From an uncultured Tateyamaria sp. (GTDB lineage: Bacteria > Pseudomonadota > Alphaproteobacteria > Rhodobacterales > Rhodobacteraceae): a stretch of 64,000 nt of DNA. A model generated the notes under the pieces. The model worked only from the letters and a program-made list of their open reading frames with translations, did no database searches and was not told where the DNA came from. Below, piece by piece: positions 1-7,171 of this stretch. The stretch lies in the NCBI RefSeq assembly GCF_947504105.1, contig NZ_CANNGP010000004.1:1-64000 (forward strand), read 5' to 3'. The first letter of the stretch is position 1. Every line of letters starts with the position of its first letter. The translations under genes and the position numbers were made by a program.

Positions 1-28
1 TTGGGGCTCACGCCACGCAACCATTCCA

Positions 29-778
29 GTGGTGGCAAAGAACGGTTGGGCAAGATCACGAAGATGGGTGACAGGTATCCTTGTCGGACATCATAGCGAA
101 GGGCGGCACCGCCGCGCGCTCGAACGGTCCCATGCGGCTATGGAACGAGGTGTAGAGGCGTCAAAGCGGGCGGATGAATTGCGCAGCCGTGCGGCCAGTG
201 TCGGAAACGGAGGTATCAGCAGTGACGACCCCGACGCGTTGGACCTCCTGCGCGATAAGCTGGCAAACCTGAAACAGTCTCAAACCAACATGAAGAGAGC
301 CAACAAGGTTGTGCGGAAGTGGCACAGGAAGGGTGTCACGCATGAGACCGAGGGCGAGCAGTTTGCAGCTTACTCCGCAGATTTAGAGGCCGTCGCACCG
401 CACTACAGCGCAGCCCTTGCCCGCGAAATGCTGGTTCCGAAGTATGGCCGCGTCGTCGCCTTTGAAAGTTTCAGGCTGACCAACAATAACGCCCGGATCA
501 AGGCCACAGAGCAACGCATCTCGCAGCTTGAACGGGGGGCAGAGGCAGAAACCACCGAACGTGAGATTTTCGAAGGCTGCACCATCGTTGAGAACACCGA
601 GGAAAACCGGCTGCAAATCATCTTCGATGGGAAGCCCGCCCCGGAGGTTCGCACAATCCTGAAAAGCCATGCTTTCAAGTGGGCACCGAGCAAAGGCGCG
701 TGGCAACGGCAGATGACCAATGCGGCCCGCTTAGCAGGCCAACAGGTCGAGCGGCAGCTAAAGGCGCTGAATAAATAA
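29..778 (+). CDS. DUF3560 domain protein, 5' end uncertain
   Basis: The protein (249 aa from GTG at 29) carries the DUF3560 signature ILVGHHSEGRHRR near residue 18, then SVGNGGISSDDPDAL at about residues 57-71. A C-terminal module with the typical FKWAPSKGAWQRQ motif lies near residue 220. DUF3560 proteins are common on plasmids and integrated elements; their function is unknown. The frame stays open to the left edge, so the gene may start outside the window. Family members usually have a longer N-terminal helical stretch ending in something like PMGQP before ILVGHHSE. Here that stretch reads SRRWVTG, while an adjacent frame reads KMGDR at the same place, so a small frameshift or truncation is possible. 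It precedes a toxin-antitoxin pair, which fits accessory DNA. Confidence 0.7.
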   Translation: MVAKNGWARSRRWVTGILVGHHSEGRHRRALERSHAAMERGVEASKRADELRSRAASVGNGGISSDDPDALDLLRDKLANLKQSQTNMKRANKVVRKWHRKGVTHETEGEQFAAYSADLEAVAPHYSAALAREMLVPKYGRVVAFESFRLTNNNARIKATEQRISQLERGAEAETTEREIFEGCTIVENTEENRLQIIFDGKPAPEVRTILKSHAFKWAPSKGAWQRQMTNAARLAGQQVERQLKALNK

Positions 779-842
779 AGCGGCTTAGGTCAATTCGTGC
801 TATCGGGCGCGGATTGACCATCCTCACAAAACAACCGAAAGA

Positions 843-897
843 AAATACGGCAACGCCGTATTTATTGCTTGCAGAAGGTACGGCATTGCCGTATATT
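843..897 (+). promoter_or_regulatory. Promoter and two tandem operators of the higBA-like operon
   Basis: Two near-identical 15-bp palindromes are visible: TACGGCAACGCCGTA at 846-860 (extended to AAATACGGC/GCCGTATTT at 843-863) and TACGGCATTGCCGTA at 879-893. Their centres are 33 bp apart, about three helical turns. A sigma-70-like promoter, TTGCAG (869-874), 17-bp spacer, TATATT (892-897), places operator 2 across the spacer and the -10 box. Autorepression by the HTH antitoxin encoded in the operon is inferred, as is usual for HigBA systems. The expected transcription start is close to the toxin ATG at 904, so the mRNA may be leaderless. Confidence 0.7.
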
Positions 898-903
898 GAG
901 ACT

Positions 904-1254
904 ATGCAAACCGTTGTATCAACATCCATGTTTCTGACGCAGGCAAAGCGATGTGGCCTGACCGATGACGAGCTACAAAGTATCGTTTCGGCTATCGCGT
1001 TTGACCCCGAGGCTGGGGCAATCATGCCGCAGACCGGTGGCGCGCGGAAGGTGCGTCACGCGCGGCAGGGACAGGGTAAAAGCGGTGGCTACAGAACCAT
1101 TCACTACTTTGGCGGTGGTGACATCCCGGTTTTCATGCTGGCGATCTATGGAAAGAATGACAAAGCCAATCTGACGAAGGCAGAGCGCAACGAACTGGCC
1201 CGCATCTTGCCAAAACTGGCAGACGCTTATCGCAAGAGAAAGGATCAATCATGA
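904..1254 (+). CDS. higB: RelE/HigB-type toxin of a toxin-antitoxin pair
   Basis: The 116-aa protein starts MQTVVSTSMFLTQAK and contains the family pattern TGGARKVRHARQGQGKSGGYRTIHYF followed (after a short gap) by VFMLAIYGKNDKANL, as in RelE/HigB-like ribosome-dependent mRNA interferases. ATG 904 is preferred over an in-frame TTG at 814 for two reasons. The family N-terminus is MQTVV, and the tandem operators and promoter lie between 843 and 897, inside what would be coding sequence from TTG 814. No Shine-Dalgarno sequence precedes 904, which fits a leaderless message. The antitoxin gene follows with a 4-bp ATGA overlap, in the toxin-first order typical of HigBA. Function is inferred from family only. 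Confidence 0.85.
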   Translation: MQTVVSTSMFLTQAKRCGLTDDELQSIVSAIAFDPEAGAIMPQTGGARKVRHARQGQGKSGGYRTIHYFGGGDIPVFMLAIYGKNDKANLTKAERNELARILPKLADAYRKRKDQS

Positions 1255-1535
1255 GCTTTGGAAAAGAACTGATCGAGAGCGCCCAAGAGGCATTGCAAAT
1301 CGCGGAAGGCAAGGCAGAACCTGCCGCCGTCTTTGTGCCCGAAGCCGTCGATGTGGCGGAAATTCGGAAAGCCCAAGGGCTGACACAAGCAGGGTTTGCC
1401 GAACGCTATGGACTTGCCGAAAGCGCCATTCGCGATTGGGAACAAAACCGGCGTCGCCCAGATCGGGCTGCTACACTTCTGTTGAAGGTCATTCAGCAGA
1501 AGCCGGAAGTCGTTGCCGAAGCCATCAGGGCATAG
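1251..1535 (+). CDS. higA: HTH (Xre-family) antitoxin, HigA-like
   Basis: The 94-aa protein has an Xre-type helix-turn-helix at about residues 36-65 (IRKAQGLTQAGFAERYGL, then SAIRDWEQNRRRP) and a short N-terminal segment likely to bind the toxin. It overlaps the toxin stop codon by 4 bp, so the two are probably translationally coupled. It should neutralise the toxin and repress the operon through the palindromes at 846-860 and 879-893; both roles are inferred from the HigA family. Confidence 0.85.
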   Translation: MSFGKELIESAQEALQIAEGKAEPAAVFVPEAVDVAEIRKAQGLTQAGFAERYGLAESAIRDWEQNRRRPDRAATLLLKVIQQKPEVVAEAIRA

Positions 1536-1579
1536 CTCGCACGTCCCGTCTTGCACAATGGAGTAGGAAGGAAAACGCA

Positions 1580-1918
1580 ATGTCTATGCACTACAGATTG
1601 ACCTACCTGGGCGCGTCGCAAGATGGCGAGAAAACAGAAATTGCCACCGTTAGAGAGGGGAGCGACCACCCGTTTCTGACGGTGATCGACGGAATGATTG
1701 CATCCGGCGCTTTCAAGTTCGACGACGATATCGAAGATTGGCAAGGCTTCCCAGACGGTGAAGGCTTTGCCAAGCCGTATCAGGCCGCACAACTCTTGGC
1801 CGTCACAAAGCAAATCGCAAAGACCGAACAGTTTGTGTTTCCAGAATTGTTTCGAGCTATGCAGGCTATGGACAGGGCCGCTTCAGGAGCGGGACGGATC
1901 TACATATCTTACTCCTAG
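1580..1918 (+). CDS. Hypothetical protein of the accessory segment
   Basis: A 112-aa soluble protein of unknown function (MSMHYRLTYLGASQDGEK...). ATG 1580 was chosen because AGGAAGGA (1565-1572) sits just upstream, a strong ribosome binding site; the frame is open further upstream but that part overlaps the antitoxin gene. No signal peptide, membrane segment or known motif was recognised. It follows the toxin-antitoxin pair by 44 bp on the same strand and may be co-transcribed with it. Confidence 0.6.
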   Translation: MSMHYRLTYLGASQDGEKTEIATVREGSDHPFLTVIDGMIASGAFKFDDDIEDWQGFPDGEGFAKPYQAAQLLAVTKQIAKTEQFVFPELFRAMQAMDRAASGAGRIYISYS

Positions 1919-2389
1919 GCGTGCAGCTTGACAGGTTGCGCGCAACGTCCAGTCAACGGGGACAGCCGCCCGCTGTCTTGCTCTGCAGAGTTGACGGGTT
2001 TCAATTTTTGGGTCATGAAGGAGGGGTAACCGGAACAAAACGATTACACCGACACGGTCGCCGAAGCTGTAACTTCTGCGGCCGTTTCTATTTTTCAGAT
2101 CCATGTCATTTTGAGCCTCCGTTTTTGCCGAGGCGCAAAGGCATTCAATACTGGCCCCTCCCCTATCGGGGACCGCGCCCTAGGCTCCGGCCGACAAGCG
2201 GCCTCCGCCCCGAGCCCCCGCCCGCCACCAGCCTCCCCGATGGCCATCAAGGAAACCGACCGCCCCTATCTTCTCAGAGAATAAAACAGAGGCAATGGAA
2301 TACGCATAACCTCGGGAGTTTGGGGGCAGAGCCCCCATTCCCAACACTGAATCGCGTCGCCGCAAGGCGCCCTTTGGATCAGCGCTCCG
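1919..2389. other. Intergenic region with hairpins and a GC-rich repeat
   Basis: No convincing gene is seen in these 471 bases. Visible structures are a hairpin GACAGC-CGCCC-GCTGTC (1961-1977) that may end the accessory transcript, a very C-rich tract near 2150-2240, and the palindrome GGGGGCAGAGCCCCC near 2320-2336 preceded by CTCGGGAGTTT. The last resembles the dispersed GC-rich palindromic repeats common in Rhodobacteraceae intergenic regions. If the left 1.9 kb is an integrated element, its right junction should lie here, but no direct repeat or tRNA fragment marks one. Confidence 0.45.
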
Positions 2390-3928
2390 TCACTGCACGA
2401 TAATCTCCGGCCCCATCATCAGGGTCGGCAACCAGATCGAAATGGCCGGGATATAGGTCACCATGATCAGGAACACGAAGAGCACGGCCAGGAACGGCAG
2501 TGCCGCCCGCACCACCCGCATCATCGGCATCCCCGCCACGCCTGAAGTGACAAACAGGTTCAGCCCCACAGGTGGTGTAATCATCCCGATCTCCATGTTC
2601 ACCACCATGATGATGCCCAGGTGAATGGGGTCGATCCCCAGCTCAATCGCGATGGGGAACACCAGCGGTGCCACGATGACCAACAGGCCGGATGGCTCCA
2701 TGAACTGACCGCCAATCAGCAGGATCACGTTCACGATGATAAGGAACACCACAGGGCCAAAACCCGCATCCAGCATCGCACCGGCAATCTGCTGCGGGAT
2801 CTGCTCGTCCGTTAGAACATGCTTCAGGATCAAGGCATTTGCGATGATGAACATCAACGTAACGGTCAGCTTACCGGCTTCAAAAAAAGCGTGCTTCGTG
2901 TCGCGGTGCACCAGCGCCAGCGGCATCCGGGCAAAGTCAGTGGCAATGGAGACAGGGTTCAAATCCAACCCACGCACGATCCGCTCGGCCACCGCGCCCA
3001 CGGCCGCCAGCGCAAAGCCAATCAGGACAGAGGTGGTCAGATCCAGACCTCCCGACACCAGCCAGATGACGATCCCAAGCGCCAACCCGCCCATCAGCGT
3101 GATGCCAGTGAAATTGCCCGCCCTCGGCGCAGCTTTCGAAAACGGCCCCATGTCGCGGTAGATGAAACTGGCGATCAGGAAGGAATAGACCGCGGCCACA
3201 GCCGCCGCCTCGGTCGGGGTAAAGATACCGCCATAGATACCGCCCAGAATAATGATGATCAGAAACAGACCGCCCGACGCCGCACCAGCAGAGGAGGCAA
3301 CTTCGCCCCAGCCCAGCCAGTCGCCCTTGGGCAGGTTCTTGATCTTGGCGATGGCATAGATCGTGACCATCAGCATGGTGCCCGCCATCAGACCCGGAAT
3401 GACGCCTGCAAGGAACATCCGCCCCACGGACACATCCGTGGCCGAGGCATAGACCACCATCACGATGGATGGTGGGATCAGGATGCCCAGCGTGCCCGCA
3501 TTGGCGATAACGCCCGCCGCAAAATCCTTGGAATAGCCCACCTGCCGCATACCCGCGATCACGATAGAGCCGATGGCGACAACAGTAGCCGGCGATGATC
3601 CGGAGAGGGCCGCGAACATCATGCAGGCGAACACGCCCGCGATGGCCAGACCACCGGGGAAGTGGCCCACAACGGCGATGGAAAAGCGGATAATCCGTTT
3701 CGCCACCCCGCCCGTCGACATGAAGGTCGAGGCGAGGATGAAGAAAGGGATCGCGAGCAGCGTGTAGTGCCCCGCCATCGCCTGAAACAACGTCTGCGCA
3801 ATTGAGGCGAGCGAGGTGTCACTCAGCACCAACAGGAACACGATGGACGACATGCCAAGGGCCACGGCAATCGGCACGCCGATCAGCATCATCCCCACGA
3901 CGAGGGTAAAGAGAATTGCAACTTCCAT
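2390..3928 (-). CDS. dctM: TRAP transporter large permease (DctM family), extended
   Basis: A 512-aa, highly hydrophobic inner-membrane protein with DctM family features: IGVPIAVALGMSS near the N-terminus, FFILASTFMSTGGVAKRI, and conserved loop motifs around GTLGILIPPSIVMVVY and NMEIGMITPPVGLNLFV. It forms the ion-coupled translocation channel of a tripartite ATP-independent periplasmic transporter for an organic acid. DctM proteins are usually near 430 residues. This one carries roughly 80 extra residues at about 258-345, including two additional likely membrane helices. It lies 4 bp after dctQ and is the last gene of dctP-dctQ-dctM. The substrate is not determined by sequence; a C4-dicarboxylate is a guess from the linked DctBD-like genes. 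Confidence 0.9.
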   Translation of the reverse strand: MEVAILFTLVVGMMLIGVPIAVALGMSSIVFLLVLSDTSLASIAQTLFQAMAGHYTLLAIPFFILASTFMSTGGVAKRIIRFSIAVVGHFPGGLAIAGVFACMMFAALSGSSPATVVAIGSIVIAGMRQVGYSKDFAAGVIANAGTLGILIPPSIVMVVYASATDVSVGRMFLAGVIPGLMAGTMLMVTIYAIAKIKNLPKGDWLGWGEVASSAGAASGGLFLIIIILGGIYGGIFTPTEAAAVAAVYSFLIASFIYRDMGPFSKAAPRAGNFTGITLMGGLALGIVIWLVSGGLDLTTSVLIGFALAAVGAVAERIVRGLDLNPVSIATDFARMPLALVHRDTKHAFFEAGKLTVTLMFIIANALILKHVLTDEQIPQQIAGAMLDAGFGPVVFLIIVNVILLIGGQFMEPSGLLVIVAPLVFPIAIELGIDPIHLGIIMVVNMEIGMITPPVGLNLFVTSGVAGMPMMRVVRAALPFLAVLFVFLIMVTYIPAISIWLPTLMMGPEIIVQ

Positions 3929-3932
3929 GGTC

Positions 3933-4622
3933 TCAGTCGTCCCGGTTCAGATGTTTGACGTCTTCGATTGCCTCTTCGGCCTCGTGGCTGACAATCAGGC
4001 TGGTGGTTTGTCCCCGCCAGACCCGCACCGTCGCCTGCACGAAACGGAACAGCAGCAGACCCATGCCGAAAGGCAGAATGGCGTAGGGAATGAAGCGCGG
4101 GATTTTCTCGTAGGCTTCGCCCTCATTCATCAGCGGTTCGATCCATTTCAGCCAGACGGGATGCGGAATATCGACCGTCTCGTACCAACCACGATAGGAC
4201 GAACGCTTCATCTCTTCGAACCCCGTGGGGAACCAGCGGCCCGTGGTTTGTGGCAGGTTGGCGAAGTTCGCCCAGTAGTCCCACGCGCCTTTGAAAACGA
4301 GAAAGGCGTAGGCGATGCAGATGACCCCGGCGACCAATGCGATGACACGACGGACCGGAGCAGAGAAAAGGTTGATGACGGCGTCAACGCCAAGGTTCGC
4401 GGTGATCTTGACCGCGTAACTGACCCCGAACAGGACCAGCCAGGCAAAGAGGAAGGTCACCATCTCGAGGCCCCAGATCAGGCCGGTGTTGTAGCCGTAG
4501 CGCAGCACCACGTTGATGAAGGTGATGAGTGTCATCAAGGCCAGCAGGATCGCGATGGCCGTTTCTTCGATTTCGTTGACCCAGCGGCCAAAGCCCGAGC
4601 CGGGATCATAAGCGCCTGCCAT
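3933..4622 (-). CDS. dctQ: TRAP transporter small permease (DctQ family)
   Basis: A 229-aa membrane protein with four likely helices: ETAIAILLALMTLITFINVV, WGLEMVTFLFAWLVLFGVSY, VIALVAGVICIAYAFLVF and ILPFGMGLLLFRFVQATV. The motif WGLEMVTFLFAWLVLFG matches the DctQ consensus. It pairs with the DctM channel. Between helices 3 and 4 there is a long periplasmic insertion (about residues 105-180), making it larger than the usual 160-190 aa. It lies between dctP and dctM on the minus strand. Confidence 0.88.
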   Translation of the reverse strand: MAGAYDPGSGFGRWVNEIEETAIAILLALMTLITFINVVLRYGYNTGLIWGLEMVTFLFAWLVLFGVSYAVKITANLGVDAVINLFSAPVRRVIALVAGVICIAYAFLVFKGAWDYWANFANLPQTTGRWFPTGFEEMKRSSYRGWYETVDIPHPVWLKWIEPLMNEGEAYEKIPRFIPYAILPFGMGLLLFRFVQATVRVWRGQTTSLIVSHEAEEAIEDVKHLNRDD

Positions 4623-4651
4623 GGTCCTGCCCCCTTCCCCAAATTTTCAAG

Positions 4652-4685
4652 AAAAGATGGGCCCGGCGGATGTCCCCGCCGGGCC
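4652..4685 (-). terminator. Hairpin between dctP and dctQ (partial terminator)
   Basis: A perfect 10-bp stem, GGCCCGGCGG (4660-4669) with CCGCCGGGCC (4676-4685), and a 6-nt loop lies just after dctP in the direction of transcription. It is followed by a U-rich stretch (CATCTTTTCTTG on the minus strand). Such hairpins often end or stabilise most transcripts after the binding protein gene, so the periplasmic protein is made in excess over the permease; that role is inferred. Confidence 0.6.
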
Positions 4686-4699
4686 GCGTCGCGTGACCT

Positions 4700-5698
4700 T
4701 TAGTTGGTCGCGGCGTTGATGGCTTGCGCCGCGTCGATATTGTCCTGACCCACGTCGTCCTTGAACTGGTCCCAAACGGGTTTCATCACGGACACCCAGG
4801 CTTCGCGCTGTGCGGCGTCCAGCTGGCGCACAGTACCACCGGCGTCGATGATGGCCTGCTTGGCCTCTTCATTGACTTCGAAGGCTTGCGTGTTGCGCGT
4901 CGTGGTCACCTCTTCGACGATTGTGGCCAGCTGGGCACGTGCGTCGTCGGGCATGCTGTCCCAGAAATCCGTGGACGTCACGACGAGGTAGTCGATGATG
5001 CCGTGGTTCGTCTCGGTGATCCCATCCTGCACTTCAAAGAACTTCTTGCCGTAGATGTTGGACCAAGTGTTTTCCTGACCGTCCACAACGCCGGTTTGCA
5101 GCGCGCCATAGACTTCGGAAAAGGCCATGGGCTGGGGCGAGCCACCGATGGCTGCCATCTGCGCCTTGAGCACGTCGGAGTTCTGGACGCGGAACTTGAG
5201 GCCGTTGGCATCCGCAGGTGTCATCAGCGGCTTGTTGGCCGACATCTGCTTCATGCCGTTGTGCCAGAACGCCAGCCCTAGCAGACCGCGGCGGGTCATC
5301 GATTCCTTCATCGCCTGACCAGTTTCGGAGGCCTGGAATGCGTCAACGGCGTCGATGTCCTTGAACATGAACGGCAGGTCGAAGATGCGGAACTGCTTGG
5401 TGAACTGCTCGAACTTCGACAGCGACGGCGCGGCCATCTGAACGTCGCCCTGCAGCAGTGCTTCGAGCACCTGGTCGTCGTTGTAGAGGGTCGAGTTCGG
5501 GAACACTTCCATACAGGCGGTGCCGTTCATTTCCTCGTTCACGCGCTCTTGCAGCAGCGAGGCGGCGATGCCTTTGGGGTGTTTGTCAGTGTTGGTGACG
5601 TGGCTGAACTTGATGACGATTTCGCCATCGTCACAGGCAGCGGCCACGGCGCCTGCGCTGACGGTCAATGCCAGAGCGGCGGCGGTCAGGAATTTCAT
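4700..5698 (-). CDS. dctP: TRAP transporter periplasmic substrate-binding protein (DctP family)
   Basis: A 332-aa protein with a Sec signal peptide (MKFLTAAALALTVSAGAVAAA) and the DctP fold signatures VTNTDKHPKGIAASLLQERV, FDLPFMFKD and the hallmark VQNSDVLKAQMAAIGGSP...GVVDGQENTW near residues 165-205. The conserved Arg of the FRVQNS motif normally binds the substrate carboxylate. ATG 5698 was chosen because GGGAGGAG lies 7-8 bases upstream and the signal peptide begins there; the frame is open further upstream but that part is not protein-like. It is the first gene of the TRAP operon, and two DctD-type palindromes lie about 200 bp upstream. Confidence 0.92.
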   Translation of the reverse strand: MKFLTAAALALTVSAGAVAAACDDGEIVIKFSHVTNTDKHPKGIAASLLQERVNEEMNGTACMEVFPNSTLYNDDQVLEALLQGDVQMAAPSLSKFEQFTKQFRIFDLPFMFKDIDAVDAFQASETGQAMKESMTRRGLLGLAFWHNGMKQMSANKPLMTPADANGLKFRVQNSDVLKAQMAAIGGSPQPMAFSEVYGALQTGVVDGQENTWSNIYGKKFFEVQDGITETNHGIIDYLVVTSTDFWDSMPDDARAQLATIVEEVTTTRNTQAFEVNEEAKQAIIDAGGTVRQLDAAQREAWVSVMKPVWDQFKDDVGQDNIDAAQAINAATN

Positions 5699-5733
5699 TG
5701 TCTGTCTCCTCCCAGAGATCGTGTTTTTGGTAG

Positions 5734-5749
5734 TGTCCCCGCGGGGACA
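5734..5749. promoter_or_regulatory. 16-bp perfect palindrome in the dctP leader
   Basis: TGTCCCCGCGGGGACA is a perfect palindrome centred about 43 bp upstream of the dctP start codon. It could be an operator or a leader hairpin. No regulator can be assigned from sequence. Confidence 0.35.
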
Positions 5750-5888
5750 GCGATTTCGATAAAAGCAGAGCGTACGGTGGGGTACATAGAAGGAAGTTCT
5801 TAACTTCTTTTTTGAGTTACTTATTTGTTTATTTTCAAAGCACTGGAGTACACAATGAAAGTGGTTTGAGTGTTGCGCCTCCATGGTA

Positions 5889-5938
5889 TGTGCGGAATTT
5901 CGCACTGCACCATGCAACACTGTGTGGAAATCCACACA
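5889..5938. promoter_or_regulatory. Two tandem DctD-type upstream activating boxes
   Basis: Two matching 18-bp palindromes are present: TGTGCGGAATTTCGCACT (5889-5906) and TGTGTGGAAATCCACACA (5921-5938), consensus TGTGYGGAAWTYCRCACW. Their centres are 32 bp apart, close to three helical turns, so both lie on one face of the DNA about 200 bp upstream of dctP. The second is embedded in a longer inverted repeat (5917-5942) reaching the stop codon of the response regulator gene, so it may also act as that gene's 3' hairpin. The pattern resembles rhizobial DctD boxes as I recall them; binding by the adjacent regulator is inferred. Confidence 0.6.
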
Positions 5939-5941
5939 GTG

Positions 5942-7171
5942 TTAGCGCCGGTAGTCCTCGGGCCGAATCCCGTACTTCTTGAGCTTGTCGTAGAAGGTCT
6001 TGCGCGGAAGTCTCAGCGTTTCGGCAGCCGCGCTGGCATGCCCATTCTGTCGCCCAAGCGCCGCAACGAGCAATGATCGCTCAACCCGCGCCATCTGTTC
6101 GGCCAAGCCGAGATCAACGGCCTTGGACGCGTCCTCGGGCATGCCCAGCACAAATCGCATGGCGGCACTCATCAACGATCGCGCGTTGCCGGGCCAGTCC
6201 TGTGCCATCAGGGCGGCCATATGATCCGGGGCCAGTTCCGGCGGGGTCAGGCCCGCCTGCTCTGCCGCCTGGGCGACATAGTGGCGGAACAGGATGGGGA
6301 TGTCCTCGGGACGTTCGCTCAGCGACGGAATGCGGATCGGGAACATCTCGATCTTGTAGTAGAGATCGGCGTTCAAGGCCCCCTCTTCCACGGCTGTGCC
6401 AAGGTTGCGCGTGCTGCCTGCGATCAGTCGCGGGCCTTCGCCCGCCTCAAGTGCTTCGAGCAGGGCGAGCTGGCTGGCATGGGGAAGCCCGGTGATTTCA
6501 TCCAGAAACAGGCTGCCGCCCTTGGCCTTGTCCATCGCCTCGGCCAGAGCGTTCGGGCGCAGATCGGCGGCAGCGCGTTTGACAAAAGGCGCCTTGGACC
6601 GAAGAGAACTGAGGTGAATGACCTCGGCCACCTTTGAAATACCTGTGCCGGGCGCGCCGGTCACAAGCACCTCGGTTTCCAAAGGGGCCAGCAATCGGAC
6701 GCGGTCGCGCAGGCCGTTGGCAAGATCGCTTTCGCCAAAGAGCATACGGGCAGCGGGGTCGCCGCTTTCCACCAGTTGGCGCAGGCGGCGGTTTTCCAGA
6801 ACCAAGGCGCGGGTTTTCACGGCGCGCTCAAGAACGGCCAGCAACTCATTGGGTGCACAGGGTTTTTCGAGGAAGCCAAATGCACCGTCGCGCATCGCCT
6901 GCACGGCCATCGGAATGTCACCTTCACCCGTCAGCAGGATCACCGGCAGGTCCGGGTCGATCTTGCGCGTATGTGCCAACAGGTGGAACCCGTCACGCCC
7001 CGGCATGCGGATGTCCGACAGGATCACACCGTCAAAGTCGCGTGTGATGTGATCCTTGGCGACCACGAAAGAGCCCGCCGGGATCGGCTCAAGATCTGCA
7101 AGCTCCAACGTTTGGGCCAGCGCGTCACGCACGGCGGCGTCGTCATCGACAAGCAGCACCCGAGTGGTCAT
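5942..7171 (-). CDS. dctD: DctD/NtrC-like response regulator with degenerate AAA+ domain
   Basis: A 409-aa protein in three parts: a receiver domain (1-120; acidic pocket VDDD, phosphoacceptor Asp in LSDIRMPG, Lys in EKPCAP), a shortened AAA+ domain (about 140-330), and a Fis-type HTH (EAETLRLPRKTFYDKLKKYG region) at the C-terminus. Walker B GGSLFLDEI and WPGNARSL are kept. Walker A reads GAPGTGIS, without the catalytic Lys, the GAFTGA sigma-54 loop is absent, and the YYR arginine-finger region reads YYK. It is therefore unlikely to work as a normal sigma-54 activator; R. capsulatus NtrC, which lacks GAFTGA and works with sigma-70, is a known parallel. It overlaps the sensor kinase gene by 4 bp. 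Confidence 0.85.
   Translation of the reverse strand: MTTRVLLVDDDAAVRDALAQTLELADLEPIPAGSFVVAKDHITRDFDGVILSDIRMPGRDGFHLLAHTRKIDPDLPVILLTGEGDIPMAVQAMRDGAFGFLEKPCAPNELLAVLERAVKTRALVLENRRLRQLVESGDPAARMLFGESDLANGLRDRVRLLAPLETEVLVTGAPGTGISKVAEVIHLSSLRSKAPFVKRAAADLRPNALAEAMDKAKGGSLFLDEITGLPHASQLALLEALEAGEGPRLIAGSTRNLGTAVEEGALNADLYYKIEMFPIRIPSLSERPEDIPILFRHYVAQAAEQAGLTPPELAPDHMAALMAQDWPGNARSLMSAAMRFVLGMPEDASKAVDLGLAEQMARVERSLLVAALGRQNGHASAAAETLRLPRKTFYDKLKKYGIRPEDYRR

Noticed and set aside
1919-2389. Attachment site or tRNA at the right border of the accessory segment
   Set aside because: No tRNA-like fold, integrase gene or direct repeat could be recognised in the window.
1921-2403. Long plus-strand reading frame after the accessory genes
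   Set aside because: Composition is proline/arginine-rich without any protein-like pattern; it crosses hairpins and a repeat and runs into the antisense end of dctM.
3816-4703. 295-codon frame opposite dctM/dctQ
   Set aside because: Antisense to well-supported TRAP genes; composition is His/Asp/Arg-rich and not protein-like.
5699-5888. Sigma-54 (-24/-12) promoter for dctP
   Set aside because: I looked for GG-N10-GC on the minus strand with TGGCAC/TTGC context and found no acceptable match.
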